DNA of 64,000 bases from Aidingimonas lacisalsi (lineage in GTDB: Bacteria > Pseudomonadota > Gammaproteobacteria > Pseudomonadales > Halomonadaceae). Position 1 is the first letter of the stretch. The number at the start of each line of letters is the position of its first letter. A program made the position numbers and the translations under genes. Below, piece by piece: positions 1 through 7,777 of the stretch. Below the pieces are notes generated by a model. That model ran no database searches and had not been told where the DNA came from. It was given only the letters and a program-made list of their open reading frames with translations. Where the stretch lies: assembly GCF_008079445.1 (NCBI RefSeq), contig NZ_VRYH01000003.1, positions 363,658 through 427,657 of the forward strand, read 5' to 3'.

Positions 1-65
1 GGACCCAGCGAGGGGGGAAGATCCCAAGCACCGATAAGCACCCCCGGAGCTCGCCCCGTGCCCTG

Positions 66-371
66 CTACTCGGTCCTGCCGAGGAATTGACGCATCGCTT
101 TCACCGTTTCTGCACTACAGTGATGCTCGATACCTTCCGAAGTCTGTATCAGCATTGCCATTAAATTGGCACTTAGCACCACCCAAAGCAGGGCATAGCC
201 GTAGCGCGACCCAGCTTCAATGTTGGTGGCAAAGTTGCCGGGATCGACATAGGCGACAGCGGCGATCAACGCTGGGCCGAAGAAGGGGGTCCAGCCCCAG
301 GGGCGGCGATGGCCACGGAGAGTGGATGCCGCCTTGCTGCGGGTGGCTTGATCGGAGATGGCGGAAAACAT
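66..371 (-). pseudogene. Truncated Nramp-family (MntH-like) divalent metal transporter
   Basis: The first 75 or so residues look like the N-terminus of Nramp proton-coupled Mn2+/Fe2+ transporters: a short cytoplasmic tail, then [20 protein letters not shown], which holds the family's DPGN metal-binding motif of the first membrane helix, then a second helix ending in NLMAMLIQ. Intact family members continue with a QYLSAKLG-like stretch and are over 400 residues. Here similarity stops after LIQ; 25 unrelated residues follow before a stop. The remaining 65 bases to the window edge give no Nramp-like reading in any minus-strand frame. I read it as a gene broken by insertion, deletion or rearrangement. 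The breakpoint lies near base 140. What replaced the rest cannot be seen from this window. Confidence 0.6.
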
Positions 372-382
372 CGTGCTACATA

Positions 383-419
383 TTAACCTTGGTTAACGAA
401 TAGTAAGCATGTTAACGAA
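383..419 (-). promoter_or_regulatory. Paired GTTAAC-type repeats upstream of the broken Nramp gene
   Basis: An inverted repeat TTAACC-TT-GGTTAA at 383-396 is followed by a second GTTAACGAA copy at 411-419; the first GTTAACGAA is at 392-400, so the copies are 19 bp apart, nearly two helical turns. They lie just upstream of the Nramp start codon. The position suits a metal-responsive operator, but no regulator can be named from the sequence. Confidence 0.35.
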
Positions 420-515
420 GCGTCGAGGCATTGCCTAATAGCCTCTTTGTGAGTTCGGCGATTGGCCGGGTTTATCGACACAGTGCGCGGAAGGATGGCG
501 GAGTCGATCGACCGC

Positions 516-3500
516 TCATCCCTCCTGGCGGGCAGCACGATTAGCCTGCAACGTGCGTGTGAGAAGTGCACGCAACGCTGCCGGACGAACGGGCTTGAGT
601 AGTATCTGGTAGCCGCTGCGCTTGACTTCTTCGGCAACTTCTTCGGTACGGTCGGCGGTGATGACAATACCGGGTACCGGCCCGTCGAAACGTTCGGCAA
701 GGGCGTCGAGTGCCATCAACCCAGTGACTTCATTGTCGAGGTGATAATCTGCCAGGATGGCGTCCGGATCACTGTCGAGGTGGCGCAGAATGGACTTGGC
801 CCCGCCGATGGAGGTGGCGGTAAAGACTTCACAGTCCCACCCGCTCAGCATGGCTCGCATGCCTTCCAGAATCAGCGTCTCATTGTCGATGCAGATGATG
901 CGGGCTCCGGCAAGCTTGTTACCGGCACGACGGGTCGGTGTCTCGTCATCGTTCGCTGTGCTGGCGCCGGCGGCAACGATGGGCACACTGATGGAAAAGC
1001 ATGTGCCCACGCCCTCCTTGGAACGCACATGAATGGGATGTTCAAGTACACGGCTCATGCGATCGGCGATCGAGAGTCCCAGTCCCAGCCCTTTTTCACT
1101 TTCCTTGTGGCGGGTGCTCTGGTCCAGCCGGCGGAATTCCTGGAAGATTTCGGAAAGCTTGGATTCAGGAATGCCGGGACCGCTGTCCCAGACCTCGATG
1201 GAGAGTCTTTCGCCATGACGGCGACACCCGAGTAGTACCCGTCCATGCGGCGTATAGCGGATGGCATTGGAGAGGAAGTTCTGGATGATACGTCGAAGCA
1301 TCTGGGCGTCGCTGTCGACCCAGAGATGGGGGGAGATCACGACGAGGTCCAGACCTCGTTCCTCAGCCATGACATCGAATTCCGCGCGCAGTGGACGGAA
1401 GATATCGGTCAGGGCGAAGTGGCTGCGACGCGGCGTCAAGGCACCGGCATCGAGCTTGGAAATATCGAGCAGGGTGCTAAGCAGTTCTTCGGCGGATTGG
1501 AGTGAATTATCGATGTGGCCGATGGTCTGGCTCAGATCGTCGACGTCGGTTTGCTGCGAGAGCGCCGAGGTGAACAAGCGTGCCGCGTTGAGTGGCTGCA
1601 GCAAGTCATGGCTGGCGGCAGCGAGGAAGCGTGTCTTGGACGTGTTGGCATCCTCGGCGACCTGCTTGGCTTGGCGCAGTGCCTGTTCGGCTTCAGCACG
1701 AACCCGGTTTTCCTGGCGTAAGGCCGCATTGGCCTCGGATAGCGCCTGGGTTCGTTCGCGCACGCGCTCTTCCAGGTTCTCGTTGGTTTCCTTGAGCGCG
1801 ATTTCCGCCAGTCGCCGTTCGGTGATGTCCTGATACAGGGCGAAAAAGCCCAGAATTGAGCCACTGTCGCCGAAATGGGGCGTATAGGTAACCAGCAGAT
1901 AACGTGTGCCATCCTCATCGTTGCGCGAGATTTCGAAGCTGACTCGCTCCCCCTCCAGAGCCTGGCGCATCCACGGTTCCCGTGCCTTGCTGATGGCCAC
2001 CGGCATGACGTCATCGAATCTTTCGCCGATGACGGCATTGCGGTCGACATTGAAAACCTGCTCATAGGCGCGGTTGGTAAAGAGGTAACGGCACTCCTTG
2101 TCAAAGTAAGCGATCAAGGCCGGGACATTATCAGTGTAGATTCGGATGTTGTTCTCCGAACGAATCAGGGCTTCTTCGGTACGTTTTTGTTGGGTGATGT
2201 CCTGATAGGTGTAGACAAACCCACCACCGGGCATGGGATTGCCCTGAACTTCGAGAACCGTGCCATCCTGACGATAGCGGACATATCGGTGAGGCTGGCC
2301 TTGGCGAATGTTGTCGATCAACAAGTCGACATGCTCTTCCGGGTCGCCAGGACCGTATTCGCCATTATGAGCGTTGTAGCGGAATATCTTGTCGATCGGG
2401 GCACCGACGCGAATCAGATGGTCAGGGAAGCGGAACAGTTCCAGGTAGCGTTGATTCCATACTACCAGGCGTAGATTCTGGTCGACGACACTGATGCCCT
2501 GGTTGATGTTTTCGATGGTGGCCTGTAGCAAGGCGCGGTTGAACTCGAGTACCTGGGATGCTTCATCGACGATGGAGATGACATCGGAGATTCCGATACC
2601 GCGCCCCTGCAGGGCGGAATTGACGACGATACGCGCTGACGAGGCACCCAGTACCGAGGCCAGGAAGCGCTCGGTAAACTGGATGACATCGATCGAGGCA
2701 CGCGTAGTGTCCTCCAGGGGGTTTCCGGTACGGCGACCATAATCCTCGAACGCTCTTTCGACCTGGTTGGCACTCAGAAAGCGTTCGCATAGCACTTTGA
2801 GATCACCCACCGTCGTGGCCCCGGTCCAGGGGCGATTGACTGAAGTCTGGCGGGTCTCGACGCTATCCACGAACAGTGATGCCTGGATTCGCTCGACGAC
2901 CCGTTGTGGTGTCATCTGGGAGACGAAGATGTAACCGAACAGATTGAGTCCCAGTGATAGCATGACGCCATGGGTGAAGCTGTCACCGATATTGAGTCCG
3001 AAGAGCCGGGTGGGCGATAGCCATTCGATACCCAGGGGGCCACCCACTAACCAGGGCTGTGGCAAGACGCCAGCGTTGACCAGAGTAGGCAGCAGTAGCG
3101 TGTAAGCCCAGATGGCGAATCCGACATTCATGCCGACGATGACGCCGATGCGATTGCCACGTTTCCAGTACAACCCACCGAGTAATGCCGGGGCGAATTG
3201 GGCTGCAGCGGCAAATGACAGCATGCCGGTCGATGCCAGGGTACTGAATTCGGCGATCAACTGGTAGAAGCCGTAAGCCATCGCCAGGATGACGATGATC
3301 GTGAGCCGGCGTGCTCGCAGCACCAATCGCCCGTAGTCGCGAGCCTTGGTATCGAACCAACGTAGACGGAACAACAACGGGATGACGATCTCGTTCGAGA
3401 TCATGATCGAGATGGCCACGGCCGCAACGATGACCATGCCGGTGGCGGCCGAAAATCCGCCGATGAAGGTCAATAGTGTCAGCAGGGCATTGTCGGTGGC

Positions 3501-4466
3501 CATGGGAATCGCCAATACGAACGTATCGGGATCCACGTTGCCTTCGGGAAACAGCGTGAGACCGGCGGCCGCGAGCGGCAGTACGAAGAAACCAAAGGCC
3601 AGCAGATAGAGTGGGAACAGCCAGCGTGCCTTGTTGGCGTCATCGCGATGGGTATTTTCGACGACTGCCACGTGGAATTGCCGTGGCAGGCACAGAATGG
3701 CCAGCATGGCGAGGAGTGTCTGGGCCCAGAAGCTGCCACCGAAGCTTTGTTCGGCAAGCTGCTGTTGCAACTGCATGTAGTTGTCGGCTCGGCCCAGCAA
3801 GTCGCCGAGGCCATCGAATAGCCCCCAGGTCACGTAAGCACCGAGCAGCAGGAACGCTGCCAGCTTGATCAGCGACTCGAAGGCGATCGCCTGTATCAGC
3901 CCTTCATGGTGTTCGGTGGCATCGGTGTGTCGTGTCCCGAAGAGGATCGCGAACAGTGCCATGACGGCCGCGACATAGAAGGCAGTGTCACCGAACAACG
4001 GGGTGCGGGTCACATCCGATGTATCGGTGAGCACCATGAAAGCGGCGGAAACGGCTTTCAACTGTAAAGCGATATAGGGGAGCGTCCCGATGAGGGCGAC
4101 CAGGCTGGCGAAGGCGGCCAAAGACTGTGTCTTGCCATAGCGGGAGGCGATGAAATCCGCAATCGACGTTACGTTTTGATGCTTGGCGACGCGAATCATC
4201 TTGGCCAGCACCGGCCAGAACAACAGGAACGTCAATACCGGGCCGACGAAGATACTGGCAAACGACCATCCAGAGGTGGCCGCTTCCCCCACGGCCCCAT
4301 AGAAGGTCCACGAGGTACAATAGATGGCCAGTGCCAAGCTGTAGACGACGGGCCGTCGTTGGCTGGGGCCATGCGTTTGTGCATGGCGGTCGCCACGCCA
4401 GGCGATGGCAAACAAGATGCTGATGTATAGCAGTGAAACGGCAATGAGTAGCCAGCCTGAAAACAT
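516..4466 (-). CDS. Hybrid sensor histidine kinase with N-terminal sodium:solute symporter domain (CrbS/MxtR type)
   Basis: A 1316-residue membrane kinase. Residues 1 to about 500 are a polytopic SSS/SLC5 transporter-like domain; PAS-type sensory domains follow (about 640-880, including NQGISVVDQN and ALIAYFDKE), then a coiled coil. The HisKA box AASHDLLQPLNAARLF has phospho-acceptor His953. A HATPase domain (DSGPGIP, GLGLGLSI) and a C-terminal receiver domain with Asp1240 in ILADYHLD complete it. This layout is that of CrbS/MxtR kinases, which with a LuxR-type regulator control acetyl-CoA synthetase and acetate uptake in Vibrio and Pseudomonas. The GGGGGAG ribosome site before the ATG supports the start. 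The downstream symporter genes on the same strand support an acetate or related role. No cognate regulator gene is in the window. Confidence 0.85.
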   Translation of the reverse strand: MFSGWLLIAVSLLYISILFAIAWRGDRHAQTHGPSQRRPVVYSLALAIYCTSWTFYGAVGEAATSGWSFASIFVGPVLTFLLFWPVLAKMIRVAKHQNVTSIADFIASRYGKTQSLAAFASLVALIGTLPYIALQLKAVSAAFMVLTDTSDVTRTPLFGDTAFYVAAVMALFAILFGTRHTDATEHHEGLIQAIAFESLIKLAAFLLLGAYVTWGLFDGLGDLLGRADNYMQLQQQLAEQSFGGSFWAQTLLAMLAILCLPRQFHVAVVENTHRDDANKARWLFPLYLLAFGFFVLPLAAAGLTLFPEGNVDPDTFVLAIPMATDNALLTLLTFIGGFSAATGMVIVAAVAISIMISNEIVIPLLFRLRWFDTKARDYGRLVLRARRLTIIVILAMAYGFYQLIAEFSTLASTGMLSFAAAAQFAPALLGGLYWKRGNRIGVIVGMNVGFAIWAYTLLLPTLVNAGVLPQPWLVGGPLGIEWLSPTRLFGLNIGDSFTHGVMLSLGLNLFGYIFVSQMTPQRVVERIQASLFVDSVETRQTSVNRPWTGATTVGDLKVLCERFLSANQVERAFEDYGRRTGNPLEDTTRASIDVIQFTERFLASVLGASSARIVVNSALQGRGIGISDVISIVDEASQVLEFNRALLQATIENINQGISVVDQNLRLVVWNQRYLELFRFPDHLIRVGAPIDKIFRYNAHNGEYGPGDPEEHVDLLIDNIRQGQPHRYVRYRQDGTVLEVQGNPMPGGGFVYTYQDITQQKRTEEALIRSENNIRIYTDNVPALIAYFDKECRYLFTNRAYEQVFNVDRNAVIGERFDDVMPVAISKAREPWMRQALEGERVSFEISRNDEDGTRYLLVTYTPHFGDSGSILGFFALYQDITERRLAEIALKETNENLEERVRERTQALSEANAALRQENRVRAEAEQALRQAKQVAEDANTSKTRFLAAASHDLLQPLNAARLFTSALSQQTDVDDLSQTIGHIDNSLQSAEELLSTLLDISKLDAGALTPRRSHFALTDIFRPLRAEFDVMAEERGLDLVVISPHLWVDSDAQMLRRIIQNFLSNAIRYTPHGRVLLGCRRHGERLSIEVWDSGPGIPESKLSEIFQEFRRLDQSTRHKESEKGLGLGLSIADRMSRVLEHPIHVRSKEGVGTCFSISVPIVAAGASTANDDETPTRRAGNKLAGARIICIDNETLILEGMRAMLSGWDCEVFTATSIGGAKSILRHLDSDPDAILADYHLDNEVTGLMALDALAERFDGPVPGIVITADRTEEVAEEVKRSGYQILLKPVRPAALRALLTRTLQANRAARQEG

Positions 4467-4540
4467 GCACTCCCCCTTGTGTCTGCGACCATTCTAGGGC
4501 AATGCGCAAGCCGGTGGCAGTAGGCGTGGCGGTTTGATCG

Positions 4541-5056
4541 TCAGGATGGCGAACACACGACTTCGTACAGCTCGCTGGACGCATCGACATGGCGAAGCTC
4601 GACAGTATCACGCTGCTCGAATTCATCGGTGAGCGGCAACATTTCCTGGGCGGAACAGTTCATCAGGTAGGCCTGATGGGAGACCTGGTCCGCTGGCTGT
4701 TTTTCGAAGCGATAGAGAATGAATTCCACCACTTGCTGGCCATCGGTATTGGAAAGGGTCAGTCCCTCGCGATCCACGACATTGAATGCTGTGGTCATGG
4801 GATAGATATAGGTCCAGGGGCGCCAGAAGACGGTGTTCTGGTCGCTGGAAACCACGTGAGCCGAGTCGGGGAGTTGGGATTGCTTGTGATTGAACCAGGA
4901 GTACTCATAATGAATCTGGTAACCCAGCATACCCAGACCAGCAAATGCCGGTATGATCCAGCGTGGCAGTCGTTTGCCGCTGACGAGGCGCAGCAGCAAT
5001 GCGACGCCTGCTGTTGCCAGTCCGGCAAAGAGTGCTGCAATCAGATGCCATATCAT
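4541..5056 (-). CDS. Small membrane protein of unknown function in the symporter locus
   Basis: A 171-residue protein with two predicted N-terminal membrane helices (about residues 3-24 and 33-50) and a soluble C-terminal part of about 120 residues containing two cysteines (NCSAQE and EVVCSPS). I do not recognise a named domain. It lies between the transporter-fused kinase and the symporter on the same strand. A strong hairpin separates it from the symporter, so it may be its own transcription unit or part of the kinase unit. A link to transport or sensing is a guess from position only. Confidence 0.7.
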   Translation of the reverse strand: MIWHLIAALFAGLATAGVALLLRLVSGKRLPRWIIPAFAGLGMLGYQIHYEYSWFNHKQSQLPDSAHVVSSDQNTVFWRPWTYIYPMTTAFNVVDREGLTLSNTDGQQVVEFILYRFEKQPADQVSHQAYLMNCSAQEMLPLTDEFEQRDTVELRHVDASSELYEVVCSPS

Positions 5057-5076
5057 AGATCAATCATCCTGACAGT

Positions 5077-5104
5077 CATCGGGCTTCCCGGAGGAAGCCC
5101 GATG
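5077..5104 (-). terminator. Hairpin terminator after the symporter operon
   Basis: A perfect 12-bp stem (arms 5077-5088 and 5093-5104) closes a CGGA loop. It lies 50 bases past the symporter stop codon. There is no clear T-run on the minus strand, so termination efficiency is uncertain; it could also protect the mRNA end. Confidence 0.65.
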
Positions 5105-5156
5105 GTGTTGTGATTCCATGTCCCCGGTGGGGAGTCGTTAAGGAATCGAGTATGAC

Positions 5157-6953
5157 TCAGTGACCGGTTGCAGCACCAGCACCCTTGGGAGAGCGGACGC
5201 TTTCCACCAGATCCTGGATCTCCTGTGGAGGCTCTTCTGTCACATTGGCGACCAGGAAGGCCACGGTGAAGTTGATCACTGCACCGACGGCACCGAAGGA
5301 GAGCGGGGAGATACCCAGCATCCAGTGCTCCGGCGTATTGGGCAGCATGTTGGTTTCCGGGATGAAGAACCAGCCCAAATAGGTGAAGATGTACAGCAGT
5401 GTCGCAAGCAGGCCTGCCAACATACCGGCGACCGCGCCCTTGTTGTTCACGCGTTTGGAGAAGATCCCCATCATCAGGGCAGGGAACAGTGAGGCACCGG
5501 CGATACCGAAGGCCAACGCGACCGTTTGGGCCGCAAAACCGGGGGGATTCAGTCCCAGGTAAGTGGCGACCAGAATGGACCCGGCCATGGATATCCGTGC
5601 CGCGAGCATTTCTCCCTTTTCGGAGATGTTGGGGTTGATCATGTTACGGATCAGGTCGTGACTGATTGCCGATGATATCGCCAGCAGCAGCCCGGCTGCC
5701 GTGGAGAGTGCAGCGGCGATGCCGCCAGCGGCGATCAAGCCGATGACCCAGCCTGGCAGGTTGGCGATCTCCGGGTTGGCCAGAACGAGAATGTCGTTGT
5801 TGACGTTCAGTTCGCTGCCTTCCCAGCCCCGTTCTTCTTCCGTGTCGGCAAAGTCTTCATTGCCGTCGTTGTAGAACTGGATACGGCCATCGTCGTTCAT
5901 GTCCTCGAACTCGATCAAGCCGGTTTCTTCCCAGGTTCGAATCCAGTCTGGTCGTTCTTCGTAGCGGATCGGATTGGTGGCTGCCTCGTCGTAATTTTCC
6001 ACCTGCCCTGCCATATCCGGATAGACGGTGGTCATCAGGTTCAGCCGTGCCATGGAGCCGACAGCCGGTGCCGTGACATAGAGCAGGGCGATGAAAACGA
6101 GTGCCCAGCCGGCCGACCAGCGTGCATCCGCCACTCTTGGCACCGTGAAGAAACGAATGATGACATGAGGCAGCCCGGCGGTCCCGACCATCAACGACAG
6201 CGTGAACAGTGTCATGTTCAGCTTGTTGTCGACGTCGGCCGTATAATCCCGGAAGCCGAGGGCATTGACGACATCATCGAGCTTCTGCAGCAGTGGTACA
6301 CCGGATTCTGCATGTGTGCTGAACATCCCGAACATGGGAATCGGGTTATTGGTCAGTTGCAGAGAAATAAATACTGCGGGAATGGTGTAGGCAATGATCA
6401 GTACGACGTACTGAGCTACCTGAGTGTAAGTGATGCCTTTCATGCCCCCGAAGACGGCATAGAGGAACACGATCAGCGCTGCGATCCAGATACCCAGTGT
6501 ATTGCTTACCTCGAGGAACCGGGAGAAGGCAACGCCGGCTCCGGTCATCTGCCCGATGACGTAGGTCACCGAAGCGACCACCAGGCAGATGACTGCGACC
6601 AGTCTGGCGGTACTACTGTAGAACCGGTCACCGATGAAATCGGGGACGGTGAACTTGCCGAACTTGCGTAGATAGGGTGCCAATAACATCGCCAGAATGA
6701 CATAGCCACCGGTCCATCCCATCAAGAAAGTCGAGTTGGCATAACCTCCGGAGGCCAGCAAACCGGCCATGGAAATGAATGAAGCAGCGGACATCCAGTC
6801 AGCAGCGGTTGCCATACCGTTGGTGACGGGATGTACACCACCACCCGCTACATAGAAGTCCTTGGTCGATCCGGCGCGTGACCAGATCGCAATACCAATG
6901 TAGAGGGCGAAGGACGCACCTACGAACAATAGGTTGATTGCAAACTGACTCAT
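5157..6953 (-). CDS. Sodium:solute symporter, acetate/carboxylate type (VC_2705 subfamily)
   Basis: A 598-residue polytopic inner-membrane transporter of the SSS family, which drives uptake with a Na+ gradient. The opening membrane helices, followed by FYVAGGGVHPVTNGMATA, and the ADWMSAASFISMAGL and GFAAQTVALAFGIAGASLFP stretches match the acetate permease (ActP-like) branch. Pairing with a DUF4212 small subunit 6 bp upstream is typical of the VC_2705 subfamily. A loop near residues 310-390 is strongly acidic and includes DMNDDGRIQF (about 351-360), resembling a calcium-binding EF-hand loop. The likely substrate is acetate or another short-chain carboxylate, inferred from the neighbouring CrbS-like kinase; it is not proven by sequence. 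Confidence 0.88.
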   Translation of the reverse strand: MSQFAINLLFVGASFALYIGIAIWSRAGSTKDFYVAGGGVHPVTNGMATAADWMSAASFISMAGLLASGGYANSTFLMGWTGGYVILAMLLAPYLRKFGKFTVPDFIGDRFYSSTARLVAVICLVVASVTYVIGQMTGAGVAFSRFLEVSNTLGIWIAALIVFLYAVFGGMKGITYTQVAQYVVLIIAYTIPAVFISLQLTNNPIPMFGMFSTHAESGVPLLQKLDDVVNALGFRDYTADVDNKLNMTLFTLSLMVGTAGLPHVIIRFFTVPRVADARWSAGWALVFIALLYVTAPAVGSMARLNLMTTVYPDMAGQVENYDEAATNPIRYEERPDWIRTWEETGLIEFEDMNDDGRIQFYNDGNEDFADTEEERGWEGSELNVNNDILVLANPEIANLPGWVIGLIAAGGIAAALSTAAGLLLAISSAISHDLIRNMINPNISEKGEMLAARISMAGSILVATYLGLNPPGFAAQTVALAFGIAGASLFPALMMGIFSKRVNNKGAVAGMLAGLLATLLYIFTYLGWFFIPETNMLPNTPEHWMLGISPLSFGAVGAVINFTVAFLVANVTEEPPQEIQDLVESVRSPKGAGAATGH

Positions 6954-6959
6954 GCTGGT

Positions 6960-7235
6960 TTACTCCCCGAGGCCGAATTTTTTGTCCAGCCGGTTCATCT
7001 TCCACGCATAGAAGAAAATGATACCGATGAAGGTCAGAATCGACCCCTGCTGAGCGAACCAGAAGCCCAGGTCCGTCCCTCCGACAGGAATGCCTGACAA
7101 TAGTGGCCTCAGTAAGATGGCGAAGCCATAGGACACGAGAGCCCAGACGATCAGGCATCCGGTGATCAGGCGAATGTTCGCCTTCCAGTAAGCGTCGGCA
7201 TTGGTTTTGTCATCAGCCATTGTATCGCTCTCCAT
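6960..7235 (-). CDS. DUF4212 small subunit of the sodium:solute symporter
   Basis: A 91-residue protein with two membrane helices (about 17-44 and 52-78) and a charged C-terminus. It matches the DUF4212 family, called the putative solute:sodium symporter small subunit, whose genes sit directly before a VC_2705-type symporter, as here with only 6 bp between them. The start is supported by a GGAGAG ribosome site 7 bases upstream of the ATG. It probably assembles with or stabilises the symporter in the inner membrane; its exact role is not known for the family. Being first gene of the pair, it receives the promoter in the AT-rich gap. Confidence 0.88.
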   Translation of the reverse strand: MESDTMADDKTNADAYWKANIRLITGCLIVWALVSYGFAILLRPLLSGIPVGGTDLGFWFAQQGSILTFIGIIFFYAWKMNRLDKKFGLGE

Positions 7236-7777
7236 TCGTGTTTTGAGTTTTTAGATCGTTGTGAGAGTTAAGTGGTAGTCGAGAAAAGCAATAGCATGTA
7301 TAGAATACGTTTCGACATACAGTCATTGATACGAAGGTAGTGCACCAAAATATCGATATAGACTATCGTCTAGGTGCGATTCCTTCATGGTTTACCCTGC
7401 ATGAAACATGATTAAGAGTGGTCAATAGGTGGGTAAAAATAAATCCCATACTTTGGTATCACGCTATTATTGAATGTTAAGTTTGTTTTTATTAATCGAT
7501 ATAAAACATATAGTTATGTGTTGTTTTGGTTATTTTTGAATACGGATTGATAACGGGTATAGGACTATTGTCTATCCCGTTAAGCTGATGAAAGGTGATG
7601 GCGGGAGTCGTGCATAGAACGATCGTCTATATATTACTGGTAATGGTAGCTTTGCTATTCTGAAACGAGAGTTGGCATTCATGCATGCTGCCATGCCGCA
7701 TCGCTGGAGTCCTACCGATGCCAAGGCTGGTTTGCTCGTCGGGTAACGCCGGGGTAGGCGCATAACGGGGCACCATC
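7236..7777. promoter_or_regulatory. AT-rich divergent control region with repeated TAGAC/GTCTA motifs
   Basis: This 542-bp gap has no credible gene. The stretch 7420-7560 is far richer in A and T than the rest of the window. Three similar elements are visible: TAGAC-TATC-GTCTA at 7359-7372 (perfect arms), GACTATTGTCTA at 7563-7574, and ATAGA-ACGATCG-TCTAT at 7613-7629. The middle one lies in the loop and right arm of a larger inverted repeat, TAACGGG(T)ATAG at 7551-7562 with CTATCCCGTTA at 7572-7582. The first copy is about 60 bp upstream of a possible minus-strand -10 near 7300, a good distance for an activator. A LuxR-type CrbR/ErdR regulator is a natural candidate but that is inference. 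Confidence 0.5.
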
